Shown here: positions 1 to 6,422 of the stretch, one piece after another
Layout of the letters: each line of letters begins with the position of its first letter
Position numbering within the stretch: the first letter of the stretch is position 1
Assembly (NCBI GenBank): GCA_030639305.1
Contig: DAOWCY010000219.1
Span: 1-11,744 of the forward strand
Source: JAGLQA01 sp023135565
GTDB lineage: Bacteria; Acidobacteriota; Aminicenantia; UBA2199
Direction: 5' to 3'
Length of the DNA: 11,744 bases
Translations under genes and position numbers: made by a program
The notes under the pieces: generated by a model
Seen by the model: only the letters and a program-made list of their open reading frames with translations
The model's database searches: none
Told to the model about the DNA's origin: nothing

Positions 1-21
1 GGTATAATTTTGGTTAGTCAT
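1..21 (-). CDS. 5' end of a gene leaving the left edge (partial)
   Basis: Read on the minus strand, an ATG at 21-19 starts Met-Thr-Asn-Gln-Asn-Tyr-Thr and runs off the window. It is preceded by a near-perfect Shine-Dalgarno sequence, AAGGAGGT, whose last base lies 4 nt before the ATG. A weak promoter can be drawn upstream on the same strand: TTTAAA at 82-87, 17 nt, TAAAAT at 59-64. Seven residues are too few to name a product. The start call rests on the Shine-Dalgarno and open frame only. Confidence 0.5.
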
Positions 22-24
22 AAT

Positions 25-77
25 GACCTCCTTCTTGGTTTTGATTTTTTAAAGATTTATTTTACAGGAAGGAGGTC
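25..77 (-). promoter_or_regulatory. Inverted repeat pairing with the ribosome binding site of the left-edge gene
   Basis: GACCTCCTTC at 25-34 and GAAGGAGGTC at 68-77 are a perfect 10-bp inverted repeat with a 33-nt AT-rich loop. On the minus strand the arm at 34-25 contains the Shine-Dalgarno sequence of the left-edge gene, so a transcript covering both arms would hide the ribosome binding site. On the plus strand the right arm is followed by seven T (78-84), so the element could also act as a rho-independent terminator. Which role applies depends on where transcription starts; the weak promoter at 59-87 would start inside the loop and leave out the second arm. Confidence 0.45.
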
Positions 78-102
78 TTTTTTTAAATGGAAAGCTTTAA
101 TC

Positions 103-148
103 CAGCCGAAGGCTGTTACCGCGGAGCGGTTTCGTCCAATGGCTGGAC
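103..148. repeat. Three consecutive mini-hairpins
   Basis: Three perfect 5-bp hairpins follow each other with almost no spacing: CAGCC-gaa-GGCTG (103-115), ACCGC-gga-GCGGT (118-130) and GTCCA-atggc-TGGAC (134-148). They end directly before the ATG at 149. A short open frame, ATG at 87 to TGA at 150-152, runs through them and overlaps that ATG, but it has no ribosome binding site and its composition is dictated by the hairpins. The function is unknown. Confidence 0.5.
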
Positions 149-406
149 ATGACACCCATTAGTACAGCTCCAACCGATATAGATGAGATCATAATTCTTA
201 GAAAAGCCAAAAGATTAAGTTCAAATAAAAGAAGTGAATTCAATTACAGTTCAAAAAGGAAAGAGAGAAGAGAGGAATACAAAGAATTCCTTTCAAGAAA
301 CCCGATTTCTGAAGAAATGATACTCAGATTTTTGGGACATATTAAAAAATTACTTAAACAGGAGTCTCTTGAGGAAGAGAATGTTTTAGAGATCGGTTAC
401 TTTTAA
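149..406 (+). CDS. Small hypothetical basic/helical protein
   Basis: An 85-residue open frame that I do not recognise. The middle (about residues 18-48) is very rich in Lys, Arg and Glu and looks helical; residues 50-80 could form two further amphipathic helices. There is no signal peptide, membrane segment or Cys cluster. No Shine-Dalgarno sequence precedes the ATG; the frame is open from 101 and could use a CTG, but ATG at 149, right after the hairpin run, is the only standard start. Its last 53 bp overlap a convergent minus-strand ORF (354-527) that has a better ribosome binding site, so one of the two may not be real. It could be a remnant of a longer or mobile gene. Confidence 0.35.
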   Translation: MTPISTAPTDIDEIIILRKAKRLSSNKRSEFNYSSKRKERREEYKEFLSRNPISEEMILRFLGHIKKLLKQESLEEENVLEIGYF

Positions 407-527
407 AAGTCCTTTCTACATCTGCCCCGATACGTTTGATTACATTTTTTTTTGAAATGCCCGATTTACCGGTAATCTTGAGAGTTTGTTCCTGGTTCGT
501 CAAGAGAATGCTTTTTCCTGTTTTCAT
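354..527 (-). CDS. Small hypothetical protein, 57 residues
   Basis: A minus-strand frame from ATG at 527-525 to TAA at 356-354. It has a good ribosome binding site: AGAGGT at 540-535, 7 nt before the ATG, similar to the one used by the hydrolase at 1485. The product is basic (begins MKTGKSILLTNQEQ, with a Lys-rich stretch near residues 17-31) and has no Cys, signal peptide or membrane helix. I do not recognise it. Its C-terminal 53 bp overlap the 3' end of the opposite-strand ORF at 149-406. The repeat starting at 564 lies just upstream, so its own promoter is probably inside or next to that repeat. The RBS is the main argument that it is a gene. Confidence 0.4.
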   Translation of the reverse strand: MKTGKSILLTNQEQTLKITGKSGISKKNVIKRIGADVERTFKSNRSLKHSLPQETPV

Positions 528-563
528 AACTCAAACCTCTGGCCAAACCTTAGATAATTCTTT

Positions 564-694
564 GCCTCCGGCGGCCCTGCCGGGGGCCAAACTTTTAAAA
601 AAGTTTGATCAAAACTTTTGATAATTGAGAATCAAAAGCGCTCACCCGCAGCCCCTGCCGCGAAACGGCTTATAGGGGGACGGCGATCCCCTAC
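564..694 (+). repeat. Mosaic GC-rich repeat, copy A (plus orientation)
   Basis: The core (564-619) consists of a GC hairpin (GCCTCCGGC / GCCGGGGGC arms, 6-nt loop, one G-T pair) and an AT hairpin (CAAACTTTT / AAAAGTTTG) followed by ATCAAAACTTTT. Then come GATAATTGAGAATCAAAAG, a CTCACCC-type module with a CGCGAAACG loop, and a palindrome TAGGGG (673-678) / CCCCTA (688-693). The same core occurs at 1698-1753 (minus), 3901-3956 and 8863-8918. The palindrome contains the stop codon of the hydrolase (TAG at 693-691 on the minus strand). Confidence 0.85.
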
Positions 695-1485
695 CCCACG
701 GAACGAATGAACGATTCGATCAAAGGATTCACTCTGCCGGGGTGGGAAACAGGCGTCATATGACCGCCTTCCACCCGGTCAAAACGACAATTAGGCAAAT
801 AATCCACCAGCAGCTCCGCCACCCGGCGCGAAGAATGCGGACTGTCATTCCCTACCATCAAATAAACAGGCGCTTTTATTTTCCTGTAGTGCTCGAGAGT
901 CAGCGGTTCGCCTATCAACGCTCGATATCCCAGGCCCAACTTTCTCGCGTATCGAGAGAACATCCCTCCCGCCTCTACCGGGTACGCGGCAAAAGTTCCG
1001 GCTCCATTCCAATAGTCGATAAAAAACTCGGCTGCCGCCAGGTTTTCACCTTTATCTATATATTCTTGTACTCTTTCATAGCGATGGCGCACTTCGGGCC
1101 AGACTTCGTCGTTTTCGGGCAGCAGGTGAAAGGCCACGGGTTCAAATAAACTCAGACTCAACACCCTGCCGGGGAATTCATAGGCGAACTTTAACGCCAC
1201 GGAGCCGCCATAAGAGTGCCCGACTAAATGAAAAGGCTCACCGGGCCGGATCACATCCTGTAAAAGGGATTCTATCAAACGGATTTCATCGTCGAAACAG
1301 AAGGTCTTTTGATTGGTGGGAAAAGGCGATTGCCCGTATCCGTAGAAATCGACAGCCACTGCTTGATATTTACCGCTGAGCAGGCGCATCAGTCGGTACC
1401 ACTGCAGTTTGGAACTCATGGCGCTGTGCAGCAGCAGCACAGGGACGCCCTGCCCCATATAGAAAATGTTATTTTTATGTGTCAT
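691..1485 (-). CDS. Alpha/beta-hydrolase fold protein
   Basis: A 264-residue single-domain alpha/beta hydrolase, probably cytoplasmic since no signal peptide is visible. The nucleophile elbow is GHSYGG with Ser91; the likely acid is Asp214 in VGNDSP and the base is His242 in EGGHMTP, so the triad looks complete. The oxyanion segment is LLLHSAM (18-23), with HS in place of the common HG. A lid region (about 115-195) lies between Ser and Asp. It resembles the broad family of C-C hydrolases, esterases and haloperoxidase-like proteins; the substrate cannot be told. I chose ATG at 1485 because AAGAGGT (1501-1495) lies 9 nt upstream; the longer frame to a TTG at 1530 starts inside repeat B. The gene stands alone between inverted copies of the mosaic repeat, and its TAG stop is part of a palindrome. 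Confidence 0.9.
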   Translation of the reverse strand: MTHKNNIFYMGQGVPVLLLHSAMSSKLQWYRLMRLLSGKYQAVAVDFYGYGQSPFPTNQKTFCFDDEIRLIESLLQDVIRPGEPFHLVGHSYGGSVALKFAYEFPGRVLSLSLFEPVAFHLLPENDEVWPEVRHRYERVQEYIDKGENLAAAEFFIDYWNGAGTFAAYPVEAGGMFSRYARKLGLGYRALIGEPLTLEHYRKIKAPVYLMVGNDSPHSSRRVAELLVDYLPNCRFDRVEGGHMTPVSHPGRVNPLIESFIRSVG

Positions 1486-1516
1486 GATAATTTTACCTCT
1501 TAGAAACCATGCCGTG

Positions 1517-1765
1517 TTTTTGATTCTCAATTATCGAAAGTTTTGTTCAAACTTTTTCAAAAGCCCCGCGGCGCGGGGAGCCTATAAGCGGCTTCGCCGC
1601 ATGGTGGCGCTTTTGATTCTCAACCCCGTGCGCACGGGGAGGCGATGAGCGGCTTCGCCGCAGGGCAGCGGGTGAGCGCTTTTGCTTCTAAATAAACAAA
1701 AGTTTTGATCAAACTTTTACAAAAGTTTGGCCCCCGGCAGGGCCGCCGGAGGCAAGAGCGCTTTT
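1517..1765 (-). repeat. Mosaic GC-rich repeat, copy B (minus orientation, extended)
   Basis: The longest copy. Read on the minus strand from 1765: CAAAAGCGCTCTT, then the GC/AT double hairpin core (1753-1698), then a GAAGCAAAAGCG spacer, a CTCACCCGCTGCCCTGCGG module with GCGGCGAAGCCGC, a CCCCGTGCGCACGGGG hairpin, TTGAGAATCAAAAGCG, a second GCGGCGAAGCCGC, a CCCCGCGCCGCGGGG hairpin, a second AT hairpin (CTTTTGAAAAAGTTTG) and GATAATTGAGAATCAAAA. Modules are therefore reused within one copy. It fills the gap between the ferredoxin gene and the hydrolase, so the hydrolase promoter probably lies in it; a TTGAAA-N19-GATAAT arrangement near 1534-1564 on the minus strand is a weak candidate. Confidence 0.85.
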
Positions 1766-1819
1766 GATTTTAAAAACCAGTTCACTGAGATCCTCTCATA
1801 ATTCATAATTCAGCCCCTG

Positions 1820-2089
1820 TCATCCCCATTCGGTGCGGAAACCGGTGCCGCCGGGCGGCCAGGAAAAAATAATCGCTTCATCGGTGCATACATACCAGCA
1901 GGAACTGCACTCCATACACTCTGCCAGGGAAACGATCACGGCCTTATTTTTTTCCATTTTAAAACATCCGGCCAAGCAAACCTTAATGCAATCGGTACAG
2001 CCGGTGCACTTTTCTTTGTCTATTTTTATGAAATCACCGGGGTCGCCAGTCCATTCGACACCGGGGAACTTTTGCGAGGTTCTGGCCAT
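1820..2089 (-). CDS. fixX: FixX-like 2[4Fe-4S] ferredoxin
   Basis: An 89-residue ferredoxin with two CxxCxxCxxxC cluster motifs: Cys28/31/34/38 and Cys58/61/64/68; Cys42 is extra. The C-terminal SWPPGGTGFRTEWG resembles the Gly-rich tail of FixX-type ferredoxins, which partner FixC in electron transfer from ETF to quinone. Position supports this: the gene begins 1 nt after the stop codon of the FixC-like gene (TGA-A-ATG), and its ribosome binding site GGAGG (2101-2097, 7 nt upstream) lies inside the end of that gene, so the two are likely translationally coupled. Both motifs lack the Pro that often follows the fourth Cys. No etfA or etfB gene is visible. A general polyferredoxin role remains possible. 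Confidence 0.85.
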   Translation of the reverse strand: MARTSQKFPGVEWTGDPGDFIKIDKEKCTGCTDCIKVCLAGCFKMEKNKAVIVSLAECMECSSCWYVCTDEAIIFSWPPGGTGFRTEWG

Positions 2090-2090
2090 T

Positions 2091-3764
2091 TCACTTCCTC
2101 CCGGGCTGCGACTTCTCCTCGAATATCGAGGGATCGATGCGCGCTACGAATGCGGTTATCTTTTTGCTCAACCAGCCGGTGAAAGGTTCTAACTTCTTGT
2201 TTATCCACAGGAATACCCGCTCAAATAAAAGGAAAAATTTCACCAGGGGGTTGACCAATCCGGTCAGCGGCGTGAACAGCACTGCCAACACCCAGGTAAC
2301 TGGACTCGACAAAACAAATAACAAACCGGAAATTTTTGCGAAAAAACGGAAAATTCTTTCGCCGAAACTCCTTTTGCGGGGCTTATGACCGTCCGGGGGC
2401 GAATGGTAATCGAATCTTTCGTTGTGCCAGTTGTGGTAATACCTGAAAAACATCTTTACCCATTTTTTGATAACCAGCGGGTTCTTCCTGATTTCGGCAA
2501 GCATAACTTTTACAAAGGGCGTGGCAAAATGGCTCATCACGCCCAGCCCCCAGCCGTTATGGATGAGTTTTTTCAACAGTTTCTCGTCGTGGGTTTTCTG
2601 CGCTTCCCGCAAGTTGAACCGGTTGGATGCTGAAATAGCCCATTGGATGAGGGGGTGCGCTTTTATACGGTTTTCGTACTTTTTCAAAAAGGCTTTCGAC
2701 GTGTCCCCTGCTTTTATCGCTGCGATGGCTACGTCGGCGGCAATATCCGCCGAAAACCAGGCGTAGGGTACGCCGTCGCACAATTCGGTGTTCTCGAGGC
2801 CGGCGGCGTCGCCGATCAAAATCATGCCATCCGTGTGGTTGGGCATGTTACGCAGCTTTTCGTCGAGGCCGACAAATATCTCGAAACCCTGCCAGGTGCG
2901 GGCGCGAAGTTTAATGCGCGGTTCGATCTCTTCCTGCCACCAGGGTAGTTTCTTGGTGATATTATCATGATACTTGACGAATAAATTTTTCAGGTCCGGC
3001 ACCTCACCCTGGTCCATGCGCAGGCATTGATCCTGCATGAAATGGATGCTGTTCCGGTAAGGCCACACCATCAAACCATTGCCGCGGCCTAAGGGCGGAG
3101 CGATTTCCTGTTCGTCCCAACCCCAACAGAAACGTAGGGAGAAACCGAATATCCGGTCCAGGTCTTCTTTGGGAATTTCATAATCGTAAGTGTCGGCAAG
3201 AGAAATCGCTTCCGGGGGGTATTTCTCCCTGATCCCGGCTTTGACAGCTAACCAGCCCTGGGAGCCTTCGGCGTCTATAACGATCTTGGACCGTATTTTT
3301 TCGCCGCTCTCCAGGACGACTCCTTTTACGCAGCCTTCTTCTTTGATAAGGTCGATGACTGTGGTGGAGGTGAGCAGTTCCACCCCGGATTCCACCGCTT
3401 GCCGGGCTTCCCATTCACAAAAGGGTTTGCAGTAGGCATTGTAGCCGAAAACGAATATAGGCGACAGGGGTTTGGGCATCATCAGCGAGTCATCTATGTC
3501 GATATCGCCCTTGTCTATATCTTTGATAATATAGTTAATCACGCCGTCCTGGGGTCTTTCGATGGGCGGATTGCCGTCCCTGATAAAATCAGGGCCGAAT
3601 AAAAAACCGTGGAAAGGTATAGTTAACCCGGATACGATTTTTTCCCCGGGATTTTCGGCTCTTTCGATCATCAGGGTTTTTAGTCCCGCGGCGGCGCATT
3701 TTTTGGCTGCGGCAGGCCCGCCGAAACCGGAACCGATAACGATTACGTCATATTCTCTATTCAT
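2091..3764 (-). CDS. fixC: FixC-like FAD-dependent oxidoreductase with C-terminal membrane extension
   Basis: A 557-residue flavoprotein of the FixC / ETF-quinone oxidoreductase / geranylgeranyl reductase superfamily. Seen directly: an N-terminal FAD Rossmann motif GSGFGG (11-16) followed by the acidic strand end IER (33-35), the mid-protein motif IVIDAEGSQG (161-170), and the second FAD motif GMILIGDAAG (313-322). Such proteins usually end near 430-450 residues. Here about 90-100 extra residues follow, with hydrophobic stretches near 476-500 and 503-521, a basic linker (459-470) and an amphipathic tail, which suggests membrane attachment. The start at 3764 has no Shine-Dalgarno sequence, but a TATAAT box ends 5 nt upstream, which fits a leaderless mRNA. 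It is followed by the FixX-like ferredoxin. The likely job is moving electrons between a soluble donor and the membrane quinone pool; a lipid reductase is the alternative. Confidence 0.85.
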   Translation of the reverse strand: MNREYDVIVIGSGFGGPAAAKKCAAAGLKTLMIERAENPGEKIVSGLTIPFHGFLFGPDFIRDGNPPIERPQDGVINYIIKDIDKGDIDIDDSLMMPKPLSPIFVFGYNAYCKPFCEWEARQAVESGVELLTSTTVIDLIKEEGCVKGVVLESGEKIRSKIVIDAEGSQGWLAVKAGIREKYPPEAISLADTYDYEIPKEDLDRIFGFSLRFCWGWDEQEIAPPLGRGNGLMVWPYRNSIHFMQDQCLRMDQGEVPDLKNLFVKYHDNITKKLPWWQEEIEPRIKLRARTWQGFEIFVGLDEKLRNMPNHTDGMILIGDAAGLENTELCDGVPYAWFSADIAADVAIAAIKAGDTSKAFLKKYENRIKAHPLIQWAISASNRFNLREAQKTHDEKLLKKLIHNGWGLGVMSHFATPFVKVMLAEIRKNPLVIKKWVKMFFRYYHNWHNERFDYHSPPDGHKPRKRSFGERIFRFFAKISGLLFVLSSPVTWVLAVLFTPLTGLVNPLVKFFLLFERVFLWINKKLEPFTGWLSKKITAFVARIDPSIFEEKSQPGRK

Positions 3765-3769
3765 AAAAC

Positions 3770-3798
3770 ATTATATCACGAGGGGTCGGCGACCCCAA
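3770..3798 (-). promoter_or_regulatory. Promoter of the fixC-fixX operon, predicted leaderless
   Basis: On the minus strand, TTGGGG (3798-3793) is followed by a 17-nt spacer and a perfect TATAAT (3775-3770). The ATG of the FixC-like gene starts 5 nt after the -10 box, so the expected start of transcription falls on or next to the A of the ATG. The absence of any Shine-Dalgarno sequence agrees. The spacer and -35 box lie on a palindrome (3782-3796). Confidence 0.6.
3782..3796. repeat. Palindrome GGGGTCG-g-CGACCCC across the fixC promoter
   Basis: Perfect 7-bp arms around one central base. It sits between and over the -35 and -10 elements of the fixC promoter, where a repressor site would be expected. 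It also resembles the palindromes at 8518-8538 (GTAGGGGTC / GACCCCTAC), 673-693 and 5773-5796, so it may be one member of a scattered small repeat family rather than a dedicated operator. Confidence 0.55.
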
Positions 3799-4089
3799 CC
3801 TATAAAGGCAAAAAAAACGCCGGAAAAGTAAAAAAATTTGTTTCTTCAGCGAATTTTTACAGGATAATAATATAAATAGCCACAGGGCCGCAAACCCAAA
3901 GCCTCCGGCGGCCCTGCCGGGGGCCAAACTTTTGTAAAAGTTTGAACAAAACTTTTATTTAGCGATAAGCTTTCCAGCCCTAAGACGCACCTTGGGAGGC
4001 TCCCCGCGCCGCTCGCCTCTTCGAAAGCTTCCAGACCTTTATTTTCTCAAACCGTCTAAATTAGAATTGCTGATTTAGGTTTATCCGGC
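3799..4089. other. Intergenic stretch between divergent genes, mostly repeat
   Basis: Between the fixC promoter and the promoter of the ankyrin gene I see no gene. Positions 3800-3900 are AT-rich with no clear structure; 3901 to about 4015 is repeat copy C; 4016-4089 shows nothing recognisable. Confidence 0.6.
3901..4015 (+). repeat. Mosaic GC-rich repeat, copy C (plus orientation)
   Basis: The core at 3901-3956 matches copies A, B and D almost base for base (GC hairpin, CAAACTTTT / AAAAGTTTG hairpin, GAACAAAACTTTT). The tail differs: after ATTTAGCGATAAGCTT the CTCACCC module is missing, and a GGAGGCTCCCCGCGCCGC segment follows that matches a module of copy B. The end is drawn by eye. Confidence 0.8.
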
Positions 4090-4119
4090 TTGAGAACTCT
4101 ATCGCATTCATGGTATAAT
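4090..4119 (+). promoter_or_regulatory. Promoter of the ankyrin/PD40 gene
   Basis: TTGAGA (4090-4095), an 18-nt spacer and a perfect TATAAT (4114-4119). Transcription would start near 4126, leaving a ~20-nt leader that contains the AGGAG ribosome binding site (4135-4139). Confidence 0.65.
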
Positions 4120-4145
4120 ATCCCCGTTTCAATTAGGAGCGTATT

Positions 4146-5741
4146 ATGAATACAATAAAAAAAGTTAAAACAGTATTGCTAACCTTACTCGTGTTTGCGG
4201 TCTTCGCCTTACCCGCTGAAATCCACGAAGCAGCCGGGAAAGGCGACCGGCAGCGGGTCGAAGAACTTCTCAAAAAAGACCCCAACTTAGTCAACGCCAG
4301 GATTACCGGCAGTGAAGACGGTATGGCCTTCCGGAAAACCCCGCTCCATTTTGCCGCCGAAGCCGGGCATATGGACGTGGTGAAACTGCTGATCGAATAT
4401 AAAGCCGATGTCAACAGTAGGACTGCTTTCGGTTTTACGCCGCTTCATTTTGCCGCCCTGCAGGGCCGGAAAGCGGCGGCAGAATTGTTAATCGCCAAAA
4501 AATGCAAATTGGACGCCAGGAATACCTTTAATATCACCCCTATCTTTTTAGCCGCATCCCGGGGCCACATGGAAATAGTGGAACTGCTGCTTTCCAAAGG
4601 CATGGATATTAATACAAAAGGAAATAACGGTATGACGCTGCTGCACGCCGCGGCTTTAGGGGGAAGCGTCAGCGCCGCCCTCAGCCTGAGCGAAAAAGGT
4701 ATGAACGTAAATGCACAGAATATTTTCGGCAAAAACCCCATGCACTTTGCCGCCGCCGAAGGCCATAAAGGCGTAGTCGAACTGCTAACCGCAAAAGGAG
4801 CAAAATTAGACAGCAAAAGCCTGGACGGCAGCACAGCGCTCCATTCCGCCGCTGCCGGCAAACATGACCGGATCGTTGAATTTCTCAAATCCAAAGGCGC
4901 CGATACGAAACCCCGGCAATTTCCTGTTTTAAAAGGGAAATATTTGGGACAAAAAAAACCGGGAAAAACACCGGAAATTTTTGCCCCGGGGATAGTTTCC
5001 ACCGATGGCGGCGAGTTTGCCGGTATTTTTTCTCCCGACCACAAGGAGTTTTATTTTACCAGGAGCGGCGGAGAGAAGCGGCTGAAAACAAATACTATTT
5101 TGGTGACAAAAGTGGTAAACGGCGACTGGACAGAACCGGAAACGGCTTCTTTTTCGGGGCAGTACTTCGATTTCGAGCCATTTATCTCCCCGGACGGCAA
5201 AAAACTCTATTTCGGCACCATGAGACCTTTAGAGGGAGAGGGCAAACAGGGCGGCTTGCAGCAGTGGTATATGGAGAGAAGCACAGCCGGGTGGAACAAA
5301 CCGAAACCCTTAAGCGGCCCCTTCTCAGGCAAAGTAGTAATTTACTTAACCGCCGCGGCCAACGGCAATCTTTATTTTTCCAGCAGGGGCGGAATTTACG
5401 TGTCTGTCTATAAAGACGGCAAATATCAAAAACCACGGCAGCTCAGTGAAGAAACTGTTAATGTTTTTTCTTATACGGCTCATCCTTTTATTGCGCCGGA
5501 TGAGAGCTATCTTATTTTCGACGCCCATCCTTACGGCATGTACTCCGACCTATTCGTCTGTTTCCGCAAAAAGGACGGCACCTGGACAAGGGCAAGAAAG
5601 TTCGACAGCCGGGTGAATTCGGCAGAATCGGAAATGTGTCCCTCTGTGTCCCCGGACGGCAAATATTTTTTCTTTGCCCGCTCGAAGAATATTTACTGGG
5701 TGGACGCCAAAATTATTTCCGCCTTAAAGCCCCGCAAATAG
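4146..5741 (+). CDS. Exported ankyrin-repeat / PD40 beta-propeller protein
   Basis: A 531-residue protein with an N-terminal signal peptide (Lys-rich start, hydrophobic 9-22, likely cleavage after ALPA at 21-24), so it probably acts in the periplasm or outside the cell. Ankyrin region: TPLHFAA-type motifs begin at residues 65, 98, 131, 164, 197 and 230, an exact 33-residue period, with an N-terminal cap EIHEAAG at 25. From about 275 the protein changes to a TolB/WD40-like (PD40) propeller, with blades marked by GIFSPDHKEFYF (293-304), PFISPDGKKLYF (345-356), PFIAPDESYLIF (447-458) and PSVSPDGKYFFF (499-510). Both halves are binding modules; no catalytic motif is visible. The start is supported by AGGAG 6 nt upstream and a promoter at 4090. 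It appears to be transcribed alone. The ligand is unknown. Confidence 0.9.
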   Translation: MNTIKKVKTVLLTLLVFAVFALPAEIHEAAGKGDRQRVEELLKKDPNLVNARITGSEDGMAFRKTPLHFAAEAGHMDVVKLLIEYKADVNSRTAFGFTPLHFAALQGRKAAAELLIAKKCKLDARNTFNITPIFLAASRGHMEIVELLLSKGMDINTKGNNGMTLLHAAALGGSVSAALSLSEKGMNVNAQNIFGKNPMHFAAAEGHKGVVELLTAKGAKLDSKSLDGSTALHSAAAGKHDRIVEFLKSKGADTKPRQFPVLKGKYLGQKKPGKTPEIFAPGIVSTDGGEFAGIFSPDHKEFYFTRSGGEKRLKTNTILVTKVVNGDWTEPETASFSGQYFDFEPFISPDGKKLYFGTMRPLEGEGKQGGLQQWYMERSTAGWNKPKPLSGPFSGKVVIYLTAAANGNLYFSSRGGIYVSVYKDGKYQKPRQLSEETVNVFSYTAHPFIAPDESYLIFDAHPYGMYSDLFVCFRKKDGTWTRARKFDSRVNSAESEMCPSVSPDGKYFFFARSKNIYWVDAKIISALKPRK

Positions 5742-5772
5742 AGGGCTGTGGCCACCACGCGGGCGGGGTATC

Positions 5773-5796
5773 GGGACGCATGTATGCGTCCCCTAC
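5773..5796. repeat. Palindrome GGGACGCAT-gt-ATGCGTCCC with CTAC tail
   Basis: Perfect 9-bp arms (5773-5781 and 5784-5792) around GT, followed by CTAC. It is flanked by a short direct repeat GGTATCG / GGTATCG. No T-run follows, so it is not a standard terminator of the ankyrin gene, which ends 31 nt upstream. The right end (CCCCTAC) matches the palindrome at 8518-8538. Confidence 0.6.
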
Positions 5797-6001
5797 AGGT
5801 ATCGTTATCAGCGCCTCTCGACTGCTAAAAAACACAAAATCCCGGATAACCTGGTAAGTGATAGGGCAGGGGCGGTTGCGGTTAAACCTAAATCTCTTTT
5901 ATTTCGTATCTATTTTGTAACAAAACAGGCGGCGTTCACGGAATTTGCCCGGGATGCGCTGAGAGGCTGGGTGCGCGGCGCCCTTGCCGGAGGCATAATT
6001 T

Positions 6002-6373
6002 ATGATAAAAGGAATCGGTACAGATATTATCGACATAGTGCGTATAAAAAATAGCATAGAAAAAAACAAGCGGTTTGTCGAGAAAATTTTTACCGAAAAA
6101 GAAATCGGTTATTGTGAAGCAAGAATGCGGCGTGAAGTGCATTATGCAGGCAGGTTTGCCGCAAAAGAGGCCTTTTTTAAGGCCATCGGCACCGGCTATC
6201 GCGGCGGTATGGGCTGGCGGGAAATTTCCATCGAGAACGACGAATTGGGAAAACCGGGGATAGAACTTTCCGGCAGGACCCGGGATTTTTTCAAAAAAAA
6301 AAAATTCAAGAATATCCACCTCTCCATCTCTCATACCCGGGAGTACGCGGTCTCATTCGTGGTCATCGATTGA
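6002..6373 (+). CDS. acpS: Holo-[acyl-carrier-protein] synthase
   Basis: A 123-residue protein of normal AcpS length. AcpS moves the 4'-phosphopantetheine arm from CoA to a Ser of apo-ACP and is needed for fatty acid synthesis. Seen: the N-terminal GIGTDIIDI with metal-binding Asp8, the RFAAKEAFFKAIGTG block (51-65) with Glu56 and Lys60, and the C-terminal LSISHTREYAVSFVV (107-121). These are the signature regions of the family. The start is set by GGAGG at 5989-5993, 8 nt before the ATG. A run of twelve A (6293-6304) encodes the Lys stretch near residues 98-101, so slippage there would break the frame just before the last conserved block. The gene stands alone between the ankyrin gene and the partner-switch operon. 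Confidence 0.93.
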   Translation: MIKGIGTDIIDIVRIKNSIEKNKRFVEKIFTEKEIGYCEARMRREVHYAGRFAAKEAFFKAIGTGYRGGMGWREISIENDELGKPGIELSGRTRDFFKKKKFKNIHLSISHTREYAVSFVVID

Positions 6374-6422
6374 GGAAAACAGCAGATGCGGCAAAGAAAA
6401 TTAAAGAAATCTCAGAATAAAT

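Noticed and set aside
436..621. Plus-strand open frame of 61 codons
   Set aside because: Its second half is translated repeat A and it lies opposite the better supported minus ORF 354-527; no ribosome binding site.
1486..1530. Upstream extension of the hydrolase to TTG at 1530
   Set aside because: It would start inside repeat B without a ribosome binding site, while ATG 1485 has AAGAGGT at good spacing.
4445..5044. Long antisense frame opposite the ankyrin repeats
   Set aside because: Shadow of the ankyrin gene; the exact 33-residue motif period on the plus strand shows which frame is real.
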